Below, in pieces: positions 22,347 through 32,702 of a DNA stretch of 64,000 bases. The notes under the pieces are model-generated. The model did no database searches. It saw nothing but the letters and a program-made list of their open reading frames with translations, and was not told the DNA's origin. Both the position numbers and the translations under genes were made by a program. How positions within the stretch are numbered: position 1 is the stretch's first letter; every line of letters starts with the position of its first letter. This stretch comes from Syncephalastrum monosporum B8922. Lineage: Eukaryota > Mucoromycota > Mucoromycetes > Mucorales > Syncephalastraceae. The DNA lies in assembly GCA_000697355.1 (NCBI GenBank), contig JNEN01000850.1, forward strand, positions 78,426-142,425. Reading direction: 5' to 3'.

Positions 22347-23871
22347 GGCGCTCATGGCGAGCGCCAGCCGGCCGGCGCCGGACCCAGGCAAACCCGGACG
22401 AACCCGGCCGGCACAGTGGGGGTGCGTCCCACATATGGACGTCCAAGTCCAACTCAATGTCCCCATCTGGGAACACGAATGCTCGCAGCGACCAATTCCA
22501 GTAGCCGCTGGGAGCGGGTGGGGGTGATCGCACCGGCGACGGCCCACGAACGTCGCCGGGCTCCCACAGAGTCAAGCCATACATTCCCTCGATGAGGTCA
22601 TCCACACTATGACCACTTGCGGCGTGGCCGGCCGACGCAGCAGACGACACCACGGACGAGCCGACCACAGGCAAAAGAGCAGGCGCCGGCAGAAGGCCAA
22701 ACGACGCGCACAAAGACAAGCCTCCAGACGTGGCGGCAGGCGACGAGGTACCACACGTGGCAGCCGGAGGGAGGGCAGGAGAGGAACCAAACGAGGCGCC
22801 AGAAGCAGCGGCGGGAGAGATGGCAGGCGAGGCACCAGAGGCAGGCGAGAAGCCAGAAGAAGCAGGCGGAGGGAGGGCAGGCGAGGCACCAAACGAAACA
22901 GGCGACGAAGCGCCAGAAGCAGCAACAACAGCGGCGGGAGGGAGAGCAGGCGAAGCACCGAACGAGACAGGCGACGAAGCGCCAGAAGCAGCAGCAACAG
23001 CGGTGGGTGGGAGGGCAGGCGAGGCACCAAACGAAGCAGGCGACGAAGCGCCAGAAGCAGCAGCAACAGCTGTGGGTGGGAGGGCAGGCGAAGCACCGAA
23101 CGAAGCAGGCGATGAAGCGCCAGAAGCAGCAGCAACAGCTGTGGGTGGGAGGGCAGGCGAAGCACCGAACGAAGCAGGCGACGAAGCGCCAGAAGCAGCA
23201 ACAGCTATGGGTGGGAGAGCAGGCGAAGCACCGAACGAGGCAGGCGACGAAGCGCCAGAAGCAGCAGCAACAGAGGCGGGAGGGAGGGCAGGCAAAGCAC
23301 CAAACGAAGCAGACGAGAAGCCAGAAGAAGCAGGCGGAGCGTGGGGAGGCGAGAAGCCAAAAGCAGGCGAGAAGCCAGAAGAAGCAGGCGGAGCGATGGC
23401 AGGCGAGAAGCCAGAAGCAGGCGAGAAGCCAGAAGAAGCAGCCGGAGCGATGGCAGGCGAGAAGCCAGAATCAGGCGACGATGCACCAGAAGGAAGTTGA
23501 TGGGAACCACCAGGAGTGGCCGCAGAGGCGCCAGACGGGGCAGCCGGAGCGAAAGCGGGCGAGAAGCCAAAGTTGGCAGGCAGCGAAGTGCCAAACACGA
23601 ACGCCGACGAGCCAGACGCGACAGCAGTGGCAGGAGCCGGAGGAGAGCCAACGACGAACGAGCCAGACGTGGCGAACGGCGCAGGAGCAGGTGCGAATGA
23701 AAAGCCACACGAAGCGGCGACGGCAGGAGAAACAGGCGCAGCAACGGCGCGGGAGGACGACAAACAGGAAGTCGGCTCCTCAAGAATTTCGGCTAAGATG
23801 TCCTCGACATCTGCGTCGGCAATGGCGGCAGGGGCAGGGGCAGAAAAGAGGCTTTGTGCGTTTGTGGACAT
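22297..23871 (-). CDS. FG-like, Ala/Ser/Pro-rich repeat protein
   Basis: Single-exon frame with ATG at 23871 (MSTNAQSLF), 524 residues. An in-frame ATG 24 codons upstream is disfavoured because the intervening stretch carries a GTAAGATC donor-like element and reads as leader. Residues 1-40 contain an acidic helix (VEDILAEILEE). Then come about 390 residues of low complexity with FGFSP, SGFSPA and SFGASPALPP elements, including six 23-residue units. A non-repetitive C-terminus holds VDDLIEGMYGLTLW and DGDIELDLDVHMW. The roughly dozen FG dipeptides recall nucleoporin FG domains, but the spacing and Pro/Ala content differ, so a nuclear-pore or condensate role is only a guess. It is probably fast-evolving and lineage-specific. 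The opposite strand is also open by repeat bias; the minus strand is preferred for its unique termini. Confidence 0.6.
   Translation of the reverse strand: MSTNAQSLFSAPAPAAIADADVEDILAEILEEPTSCLSSSRAVAAPVSPAVAASCGFSFAPAPAPFATSGSFVVGSPPAPATAVASGSSAFVFGTSLPANFGFSPAFAPAAPSGASAATPGGSHQLPSGASSPDSGFSPAIAPAASSGFSPASGFSPAIAPPASSGFSPAFGFSPPHAPPASSGFSSASFGALPALPPASVAAASGASSPASFGASPALPPIAVAASGASSPASFGASPALPPTAVAAASGASSPASFGASPALPPTAVAAASGASSPASFGASPALPPTAVAAASGASSPVSFGASPALPPAAVVAASGASSPVSFGASPALPPPASSGFSPASGASPAISPAAASGASFGSSPALPPAATCGTSSPAATSGGLSLCASFGLLPAPALLPVVGSSVVSSAASAGHAASGHSVDDLIEGMYGLTLWEPGDVRGPSPVRSPPPAPSGYWNWSLRAFVFPDGDIELDLDVHMWDAPPLCRPGSSGFAWVRRRPAGARHERHMGAGLVRWGLHPYSR
22907..23316 (-). 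repeat. 69-bp coding minisatellite (six units)
   Basis: Units begin at 22907, 22976, 23045, 23114, 23183 and 23249 (plus-strand coordinates). All spacings are 69 bp except one of 66 bp. Each encodes 23 residues of the form SFGASPALPPxAVAAASGASSP on the minus strand. Units differ by a few substitutions. A different, shorter Phe-Ser-Pro repeat lies at about 23320-23470. The length changes are multiples of three, so the frame is maintained. Confidence 0.9.
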
Positions 23872-24795
23872 TGCGTGCAATGAGGAACGATAAGAAAAGT
23901 GAAGAGAGAAGAAAAAAGATCTTACGCGCTGCTGCGCATACATGAAATACGCGTTTTTTGCAGTTTTTTAAAGCCAGTGTGTGAGACATAAAGGTGTAAT
24001 AAAAGTGTCATTAGGTTTCAAATGTCAGTAGACAGCATTCCGTGACGCATTGACTTGGAATTAGCTCCCGTTTTTCTCTTCTTTTGAAATGTGCTTAGTG
24101 AATGGACACGATCATTGACATGGCTCGTCGCCTGGTGCCTGAATCAGGTGAAACGTGGAAACAGGACAAGGTGATATGTTCCCATAGAAACAGACTGGTA
24201 TGACACTACATCAAACGCACGGTATGTAGAGTATACCACTCGATAAAAATGAACAACCAGCGTTTGAGATGTAGACTTCTTGCATGCGTCGTCCTGCATT
24301 AAAGTTTGGTGCAACTTTATTTGAGTTGCATGATCCATTGACACTTCGCCGCTTTAAATTATCCATTTTAATACATATGAAGAGGCCCAACTCTGGTTCC
24401 AGGGACAATATTTCATTAATTTTGCCTTGTGGCGTATGAATTCTTGCCAGACCGTCTTCTTGTCCATATTTTAAAGTGAAGAAGCGGCGTTTATGTACTG
24501 CCTTTAGCACCGCAAACTAATATTAACTATCCCATGCGTCCTGTCTGCGTCTCTTCAAATAATTGCTCTTGTTCTTACATCTCATTTGCTCATGTATACA
24601 GAAGCAAGTGGTTTTGCACACTTATACTTGGCTGGTCTGCGAGAACCTTTCAAAAGCATAGTACCGCGTTTAAGATTGCATTGAGAGATACATGTCATAT
24701 ACAAGCATAAAAATACAGAAATTATAAGTGACGAACTGTTAATTAGATTTGGTGTAACAAGATTGATTTAAGACAGTGGTGGGAATAGTGCGTCG
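23872..24795. other. Intergenic region
   Basis: Includes the probable 5' leader of the repeat protein (23872-23945, with a donor-like GTAAGATC). A minus frame at 24211-24510 and an overlapping ATG frame starting MDKKTVWQEFIRHK near 24457 look mildly protein-like but are short and match nothing I know. Otherwise AT-rich and empty. Confidence 0.35.
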
Positions 24796-25467
24796 TTAGT
24801 AGGAGGTAGCTCCATGACAGCTATCAAATATATTATCCTGCGGTGAGGTGCCAGCGAAGGAAGACACGTTATCATCTTGTGTATACTCGCCGCTGCCGCC
24901 TTCCAGATCCTCGTTGACGAAGTCGTCCAGATCGCGTAGTGCGTTCATGATTTCGCTGGCATCCTCTGTCTGTAAACCACCTCTGTGATCGTTGTAGGCA
25001 ACGCTGTTTGCTGTCGCAGTCGGACCTGCTTCGCCATTCCTTCGCTCCTCGGAGGGCGCGGCGGTCTGTTTCGCCTGTCAGCAGCGAAAGTTCTTCGATG
25101 GAGAAGTGGATATTGCGTTTGATAGCCGCTTCGTTTGTAATGGATGAGCATTTAAAGACGACAGCATAGACATTTCCAAGAGTAACCTGGAATGTAGTGC
25201 TCATGGCGCTCGCACTCGGCCCCAGAGCGGGGTTCGCAGCGACGGCGGGCTTATCAGGTAAATCTTGTACGGCCGTAGCGGATGGAGTGAGTAGCACCCA
25301 CAGCGAGTACCGATCAATGAGCTTTGCGACGTTATCTGTGAGCTCAAGTGAGAATATATCTGGTTCGGCTTCGCTGTCCGTGCCGTGCAAAATACGGGGA
25401 AAAGCACCAACAAACTACACATCAGCACAACTGAAAATGAAACAAACCAGAAGAAGCTACTGTCATT
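24796..25467 (-). CDS. Hypothetical acidic protein, spliced
   Basis: Two exons are well supported: 25414-25026, open and starting just after a TAG acceptor, and 24982-24796, joined by a 43-nt GT-AG intron that restores frame into a clearly protein-like tail (DASEIMNALRDLDDFVNEDLEGG). A 6-nt first exon, ATGACA at 25467-25462 with a GTAGCT donor, would supply a start and give 193 residues. Any other upstream exon is possible. The protein has FVGAFPRILHG and SLELTDNVAKLIDRYSLW near the N-terminus, a mixed middle and an acidic end. No membrane segment or catalytic signature is visible. The order of conserved-looking hydrophobic patches suggests a small folded domain, family unknown. Confidence 0.5.
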
Positions 25468-26264
25468 GGATATTGTATACTGATTTCGAACTAAAGACTA
25501 AATGCCAAATCCGGTAGCGTATATAACTTGTTGTTCGTTCAGTATCGATGCTCATGCTTTTATGCATCCAGACTTTACACACGTTACCCATACAATACGA
25601 GTGTATCTTGCCGACTGGATACTAATACGACGTTATCAAGAGAGTGCACCTGGTGTCCAATCTATAGAACATGCGATCATCGTGACAACGTCAGTACGTG
25701 TATGCACAATTGTAACACACGCTTCAGTTTGCATGGCCATTGATGAGCGGGTTGCTGTCACTTATATCTACATCAACGATCAGCCAAAAATTCTCCAAAA
25801 ACGTATGTTTTTTAAACAAACACATCAGTGATGTAATCGTGTTTGTTTCATATCATGCTGCCGGTTGGAGCATTTGTGGCGGCGAATGGATGGCAATGGC
25901 TGTCTATGGAAAACATCCATCGAAGCCACACAGGGCAGAATCACGCCATTTGGATCCCGTGAATACCTACCTATCTTAAATGCGCGAACTGATCTATGTC
26001 TTAAGATATTTTCCCAAATGAGTTTCATCACAGAGCATGTCAAAGCATCACTCCTTCAAAGGACTAGTTAAAATAACACTTTTATGTGCATCAGTATAAT
26101 AATTTTATGTACAGGCATCCTTAAGATATGGTACAGAGACACTGGAATTGGAAGTCGCCGAAGTCTGAAAAGTTGAGGGTGGGATCAGAAGCGATGGTAA
26201 CAGACGTGCAAATATAGACAAGGTCATAGAAAAAAAGAAACGTGAAGAAAGAAAAAAACAAGTA
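25468..26264. other. Intergenic region
   Basis: AT-rich with several overlapping short frames on both strands and none convincing. It should contain the 3' end of the DUF8032 gene and the upstream region of the hypothetical gene before it. Confidence 0.45.
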
Positions 26265-27599
26265 TCACACGCGTTTGGCCCGTCGACGACGTAAAGTGCC
26301 ATTGGCCACCTTTTCCTGGCGTGTGACCCGCCGCGAGCGCATATGCGCATGACGATTGCGATACGAGTCGACAGCGCGTTGAATCAAGCCACGCCGGCCA
26401 CACAATTGGTCTTGATTGAGCCAGCAGAGCTTCCAGCCCAGGTCATTACAGCTTGTTTCGTATTCCCAGCGGTTACCATCGTACTCTTCGCGATCGACGT
26501 TGGCACGCGGATAAATCTGCGCAAAAGAAAAAACCCGAATGTGTCAAATCAGAAAAGCCGACAGCCAATGAGTGCGCATGCTGAATGGCTGACTTACCGC
26601 ATTGAGAACGCGAAACTCCATAGGTATGTCCGTCGTGTGAACGCTCTCGACGTCCGTGCGTACGGTGTACTCCTTGACGAGTCTGTCATGCGAGTAAAGG
26701 AATGTGATATGCTCGACACCCTTCACGAGGTGAGAGACCGGTTCATGGGACGAGAGAGATACCACGCTGGCGACAGACGGGTGAGACGACGTGCGGCGCC
26801 GATAGGGTCGTGTCGGCTCAGACCGCCGGCGCGCGCTGCCACCGCGACCGGGTTTGATGGCACCGCCGCCGGTTCCGTTGGCGTGGGCTGGCATCTCGCC
26901 CGACGCAGGTGTCGAGCTCGGCATGGACTGCGTGCGCTCTTGAGGCGGATAAAACGGCATGGTGAGCTGCTCAAGCGATGAGGGCGGAGACGGCTCAGGC
27001 AAGGACCCAAAAGCAGGTTGCTGCAGCCAGGAAGGGAAATTGGCAGCAGTGGCTGCGTTCGACATGGCTTGTCGCTGAGCGGGCGAAGACTCGACAGGCG
27101 GGGGGGGAGGGAGCATGACGGAGGGCGTGCCAAAGTCGGTTGGGTGTTGTTGCTGCTGCTCTTGCTGCTGCATAAACATATTTTCGGGCCACAGCGGGAA
27201 TGGGTGTTGTGGCTGGGATGCCTGATGTTGCTGCTGCTGCTGCTGCTGCTGTTGTTGTTGCAGCCACGCGTGCTGGTGCTGCTGGCTGGGATCCAAGTTC
27301 CATCCCGGTGAAGAAGGCGCGGACGCGGCTTGTTGAAGCAAGGAAAGACACGAGGTAGCGTCCAACGAGTTGATGAAGCTGTTTTGCTTCTCATTGTCGT
27401 CCGGTGGCGAGGTCTGGTCGAGAGGGAAGAGTGACTGATCCATAAAGTCCATGCCTGTCAACCACTGTTGTTCAATGTTTGGCTCCAGTTTGGACTCGAG
27501 CTTCGGTGATGCTTTGATATCGGGTTTGATCTCATCGGTGTGTCCCATGGCCTGTGCAACTGCCACCGCAACGTCAAGAGGGTCCGAACTTTGTTCCAT
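26265..27599 (-). CDS. DUF8032-type fungal protein with polyglutamine N-terminal region
   Basis: Two exons, 27599-26598 and 26516-26265, give 417 residues with phase 0 at the junction. The ATG at 27599 (MEQSSDPLDV) is chosen over one 15 codons upstream. The first 290 residues are low-complexity: acidic start, a run of 12 glutamines with a second Q-rich block near residue 150, Pro-rich stretches and a basic GRGGSARRRSEP segment that could act as a nuclear localisation signal. The conserved domain spans about 295-400: HITFLYSHDRLVKEYTVR, then across the intron IYPRANVDREEYDGNRWEYE and NQDQLCGRRGLIQRAVDSYR. I recall this as the fungal DUF8032 domain, of unknown function. The Q-rich and basic regions suggest a nuclear regulator (inference). 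Confidence 0.82.
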
Positions 27600-27887
27600 G
27601 ATGTGACAAGGATAAAAAAAATAATCAATTGTTTGTTTATGCAAGAGATATGTGTGTTGATGTTTGTGAGGATGTTTGTTGGAAGAGTGAGTAAAAAGGG
27701 AAAAAAAGAGAGAGAAAGGAGAGAGAGAGAACGAAGGGAAAAATTAGCTGAGTGTGGGCGGATTGTTGTTGTATGAGAGTGAACACATTATGGTTGTTGT
27801 GAATGGCGGTGAAACCGCATGAAATGGGTGGCCGGTGTTGGAAAGTTCTCCAAGAGGAAACCCAATGTTCCAGCCGTCTCAGTCCTT

Positions 27888-28716
27888 TTAGGATGATAAT
27901 GCCTTGCACTTCTTGTAGAGCTGTGCAGGCGTATGCTGGTATCGGTTGAGATCTTTGTCACGGGCCATGGCCTCATAGTTGTCGCCGTACTTGTCGACCA
28001 GCTGCTTCAGCCAGTTGGACTCAAACTGAGTGGGATGGCGCTCCTTCTTGACGCCAGAGTTGGCATACGCTTCCAATGCTATTCACGAGATACGTCATTG
28101 TTTTCCCCTTTCGCGTCAGCATGATATTCGAATTATCACTTCCAGTTGCCTTTTTTGACGTTACCTCGCACGACATCTGTCTTTGCCTCGACCGGAGCGG
28201 GATCATAATCCATTTTCTCATTGTGCGTCTTTTCCTCGCCGACAATAATGCGAATGACATTGCCTTCGTCGTCACGCTGGATAAGACCCTCACCCGGTTT
28301 CAGCGACTTCTTGATTTCCTCAATGTTGCTCTCGTCAATCTCAGGCAGCTCTTCCTCGGGCACTTCTTCGGGCTTGGTGGGATACTTTTTGTTCTGACCG
28401 CCTGCAACACCGTTCAGGTTCGAGACCAAGCCAAGACGCTCGTAGCTGATATACGATCGTTGAATATCTTTTGCACTCATTCACGCCAAACTACTCACTT
28501 TTCTTTTGCCGACAGCTTCTTGTCCCAGTTCTCACGAATGATTTTGTTGGCCTGAACATGACATGATTCAAACATGTGAGCGATGGGTTTGGTTATAACT
28601 AAACTCACGTTTCGATTCAATCATACCTTAATTTTGACTCGCTGGCTCTTTTTGACCGTGTGGCGGGTCAACTTGCGACCTGACTTTTGCTTCTTGCGTT
28701 GTTGAGGAGTGGCCAT
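27888..28716 (-). CDS. NOP16: Ribosome biogenesis protein Nop16
   Basis: Four exons (28716-28627, 28551-28499, 28445-28165, 28078-27888) encode 204 residues. The protein begins MATPQQRKKQKSGRK, a basic nucleolar-type start. It contains WDKKLSAKENYERLGLV spanning two junctions, the NGVAGGQ segment and a C-terminal FESNWLKQLVDKYGDNYEAMARDKDLN block with QHTPAQLYKKC, all hallmarks of Nop16. Nop16 is a nucleolar factor of pre-60S ribosomal particles. Size matches the family (about 180-230). Only 289 nt separate it from the DUF8032 gene on the same strand, and it is divergent from SNRNP27. Confidence 0.95.
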
Positions 28717-29290
28717 GTTGTAGACTGCAGAGGATCGATCAAAAGATGGTGATAAAAAAAAGTGAAAGTGGAGCTCTTACTACTCTGAAAAGCCACATGC
28801 CGCATTCGGGAATGAGTTTATGCATGGCTGTGATTGGCTCACAGAAGACAGCATCAGCTTCTCATGCTTGAAATCAAATTGAATTATTTGTAGAACGCCA
28901 CCTAGAGGATGGTGACCTTGAGTTGAGTGTTCACAGCAATAAATATAAAAATCTGCTTGCTCCTGGGTGACCGTAGGAAGAGAGAATGAAAATGCATAGA
29001 AACAGCTTTGTAGCTCGACAAAGCGATGCATGAGCAGCTTCATTATACGAAAAGAATACGGGAAGAATAAGACCATGGAAATGGAAGACTTGGCTGTATT
29101 TTTGAAATGAACACATGGCTATACTTTAGCTCCCAAACACGCACACCAATATACTGACTGTACTAGGAATCAAAGAGATAGAAACTGCTTTGTGTGAGTA
29201 CCAATTCGCCCTAAAAATCACCGCTCGAATTGGTGGTATTCCTTTTTGTCTCTTTTTTTTTTTTTTTCTTGTTCTTCAACACACATCGCC
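28717..29290. promoter_or_regulatory. Divergent promoter region of NOP16 and SNRNP27
   Basis: 574 nt between two divergent housekeeping starts. A T-run just before the SNRNP27 ATG (29257-29270) is the most prominent element. No TATA box is evident. Short frames here are not credible. Confidence 0.5.
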
Positions 29291-30059
29291 ATGGCACGTT
29301 CGCCTTCGCCCTATCGTTCTTCAAGAGGAGCAGGGAGAAGAGGAGGGGGCAGAGAAGAAGGCGGGTCTCGTCGCTACCGAGATTACGACCGACCTCGGGA
29401 GGATTCACGGTCGCCTTCACCGGATCGTTTTCGCAGCAGCAGACGACGCCGCCGATCCCCTTCTAGATCCATCTCACCACGACGACCACCCCCGCCCAGA
29501 AGACGCCGTTCCCCATCCCGCTCATTCTCTCCTCCGCGTTCCAGAGCATCAAGACGCGACGATTCTCGTCGTCGGGATGACTCGCGCTCGCGCCGCTACA
29601 GGGACGAACGAGGTAAGTCTTTTCCTTCGTATATGTGTGGCCTTGCACAGTACTCATTCAATCGAAACCCATCGATGGTGTCAGATGACGATCGTGGACA
29701 TGCACGCCCGGCATCGCGTAGTCGTTCTCCCATCCGGTAATGCTCTTATTGGGATTCTGCTATCGCTCTTGTGCTCACTCCTTTGTTTCGATGACAGGCG
29801 ACGCCCTTCGCGTTCGCGTTCTTATTCCCGGTCCCCTTCCAGAGAGCCTGAAACAGCACAAGCAGGACCGGAAGTGAACGACGAAGACGACGAGGAGACC
29901 AAGATGATGAAGTTGATGGGATTCGGTGGATTCGACACGACGAAAAACAAACACGTCGAAGGTGCAGACTTATCAGGAGCCAATGTCAAGAAGGCCATCA
30001 AGTATCGGCAGTACATGAACCGGCGTGGCGGTTTTAATCGACCTTTGGATAAGATATAA
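29291..30059 (+). CDS. SNRNP27: U4/U6.U5 tri-snRNP 27 kDa protein
   Basis: Three exons (29291-29612, 29685-29736, 29798-30059) give 211 residues. The N-terminal two thirds is an RS domain dense in SPSR, RRRRR and RDDSR motifs. The C-terminal end carries the family signature: [19 protein letters not shown], then [19 protein letters not shown] at the very end. In other eukaryotes this phosphoprotein belongs to the tri-snRNP and acts during activation of the pre-mRNA spliceosome. The intron-rich genes around it show that spliceosomal splicing is heavily used here. The ATG at 29291 is the first after the leader T-run. Convergent with ENP1. Confidence 0.95.
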
Positions 30060-30298
30060 CCAAATGGAGAATGTATAAAGCGAAAAAGATCAAGACTAAG
30101 AAAGAAAAAAAGGAATATAAGGAAAAAAAAAAGAAAGATAAAAAAAACAGTAGTTACAAATGAATATGTATGAGTCGTGGGTGCGAGCGTGTGAGAGCGT
30201 GTGTGTATGTGTGTGTGTAAGTGAGGCGAGTACGCGTAATGGTAAGATAAGAGAGAAGAGAAAAAAAAAGAAGTAGGAATAATGACGGGATAGAGGAA

Positions 30299-31800
30299 TT
30301 AATCGTCCATAAGGATATCACTGTCATAATCCTGCTCCATGATCTCGTCTCTTGGCTTGGAGTGTGCGAGCTCGCGTCGGATCTCTTGAGCAATACTGGG
30401 ATGGTGTTTGGCTTTGACCACATTCAAGATGATCTCGCGCTGGTCAGGCACCATATCTTGCTTGTATCTAATTGCAAAAATCAGTCTCAAAAAACCCCCC
30501 CCCCTTTTTTTTGCCTGCTTACCTCTGGACAAAGACAAGCATGGACTGGTGCCACAGAACAGGCATTTCGCGGGCGTCATCCTTGAAGCGTAAGAAATGG
30601 AAGACAAGGGCATCAACGACCTTGAAGGGCAAGGCGTACTTTTTGTCGAGAAGAATGCGAATGAAGAGAGAGTTTGGGCCGGTATAGTCCATGTCCGCAA
30701 GGCGAAGGAGAGCTGCAGCCGAGTGCAGGACGGGCACAGAGACGCGCTGGAGCACGCTGCCCATGATGGAGGCTTCCTTGAGCGTGCAAGTGCCGGACTC
30801 GCAGAGAGGGAATAGGATGCCCTTGAAGAACGCAGCGGGCTTGTACATCGCCTTCTTCAGCGCCATGTAGAGATGGTAGTTGAGCTTCTTGTTCTCCTGG
30901 ATATCGTCCCGGACGCGCTCCAGCAGCACCAACGTGAAGAAGCGCTGGGCCTGACGGACCTTCATGTTGGAGGTGAACATGCGCGTGGCCTCATAGACGG
31001 CATGGGGAGACCAGGTCTCGGGGTTGGTCGTGTAGACGATCTCCTCCCAGTTGGAGAGCGAGGGGATGATCTTGAATGCCTTGGGCAGTTTGCCCGACTT
31101 GTAGCGACTCAAGAGCTGGCCGACCTTGGTGTACACCTCTTTGACTTTGGGATTCAGGATCGCCGACATCTCCTCCTCGCCGACCTGCTCGACGCGCTCA
31201 CCCGTCTCGTTCTTCTCGTTGATCTTGTCCATAATGATATCGGCCAGCGTGCGGCGCTCGACAGGCGCGTTCGGCAAGAACTTGTTGAGAACGTCCGCGT
31301 CTTCCTCGTCGATCTCGAGTTCCTCATACTCGCCGTATTTATCCTCGTCGTCCAATTCGTCGTCGCTCGGGTTGAAGCCCAAGGGGAACTTGCTCGCGGG
31401 GCGCACAGCAGCCACGCTAGTTAAAAAGTAGGTTGTTTGTCCATCAGCTTTTCCGTCCTGAATCGTCACAAGAGTGATAGACACGATCTGCTTACTTTTC
31501 CTCTTCGTCGGCCATGCGCTCCTCAATCTGTTCTTGCTGCTCACGCGCGATCTGCAAGATCTTCTTTGAGATCTTGGGATCAATGTACTCCTGTGCGCTG
31601 GGTCAGATCACCGTCCATCCATACTTGGGCTGTCGTTCTTCTTTTGATATTACCTCGAAGCTCTCCTCTCGATTGTTGCGATCGACGAACTTTTGTCGAG
31701 GCGCCTTTCCTTTACCGCGGCTGTCATTCGCACCCGTCATTTCAACGTACAAAGGGTCATGGCGCTGCGTGCTGGCGCGCTTGTTCTGGTCCTTGCCCAT
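30299..31800 (-). CDS. ENP1: Bystin / Enp1, 40S ribosome biogenesis factor
   Basis: Four exons (31800-31654, 31590-31496, 31416-30523, 30467-30299) give 434 residues. The N-terminus is basic (MGKDQNKRASTQRHDPLY), followed by an acidic stretch (DDELDDEDKYGEYEELE). The large exon holds the bystin core: SGKLPKAFKIIPSLSNWEE, YEATRMFTSNMK, AMYKPAAFFKGILFPLCES, MDYTGPNSLFIRILLDKKY and LPVLWHQSML-like sequence. The last exon continues YKQDM and ends in a helical, acidic tail. Enp1/bystin binds pre-40S particles and is required for 18S rRNA maturation and export. Length matches family members (430-480). All junctions keep phase; the third intron has a C-run next to its T-tract near 30497. Confidence 0.97.
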
Positions 31801-32702
31801 GTTGACTTTTTTTTTTCTTGCTGCGGAAAAGAGGAAAGCTCGAAAAATTGACAGCCCAAAGGGTATCTCACCCGCACAATTTCGGTGGCTTTGATTTAAT
31901 TTCTTGCATGAAGGATTGGCCTTTCGATAAATCCCACTTGGCAGACAACCCATTGTTTTTGGCACAGACACACTCATACACTGGCATGCAGACGACGAGC
32001 ATAGAGTACAAGACTGTCTTGAATCGACACACTCACTATCATTGGATATGGCCCGAGGATATATGAGCTTCATGCGCCTGTCTGACGTTATCAAATCCCC
32101 TCAGAGAAATCTGACATGGCATTCAAGCAACGCTAATAAAAAATTACCAGACCCATCCATACATATTTGGAGTTTAGCCATGTCCTTTCATGTTTCAGAA
32201 AAGCACAACAGGACCAAGCATCACGCGCGTCTGGATAAGAAACTATGGCCCGTAATGAGTGGGTCGAGCAATCATTCGATTTTCTTTCTCTGTTTCAGGT
32301 ACACCAATGAATGAGCGACCGGAGTCTTGTTTCTTGCAAACGTACGACTTGCAGCAAACGATTATACATGCAGTTGACAATTTTAAGCTTATGCCGGGTC
32401 AACCCAAACATACGACTTTATTTGGGTGGTCTGTGCATGACGATATAAGCGTCTTTCCACCCCCCCTCTGTCAAATTGACATCTCTGTCCCACTCGAGCT
32501 AATTTGAAATGAAAAGAGCAACACACATAGACTTAGTTTTCAAGACGAATGACTACATTTAACATTTTATGAAGCGGGAATAAACTAGGAGAAGGGATGC
32601 GTGAAAGATGACGAAAGGAAAAAAAAAAGCAAACAAAACAGAAGGATACGTAATAAGGAAGAAGGGAAAAGAGCGAGAGGTGAATGCAAATAATAATAAA
32701 GT
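31801..32702. other. Intergenic region upstream of ENP1
   Basis: About 900 nt between ENP1 (its upstream side) and the 3' end of the desaturase gene. A T-run lies beside the ENP1 start (31807-31816). Several short frames on the plus strand show no homology I can recognise. Confidence 0.5.

Noticed and set aside
22617..23945. Long plus-strand open frames (442 and 256 codons) over the repeat region
   Set aside because: They consist only of antisense repeat translation (Gln/Arg/Lys or Ala/Gly/Glu runs), lack unique termini, and exist because the 69-bp repeat has no stops in several frames. The minus frame has unique conserved-looking ends.
30873..31424. 183-codon plus-strand frame inside ENP1
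   Set aside because: Antisense of the conserved bystin core; Leu/Val/Asp-rich shadow.
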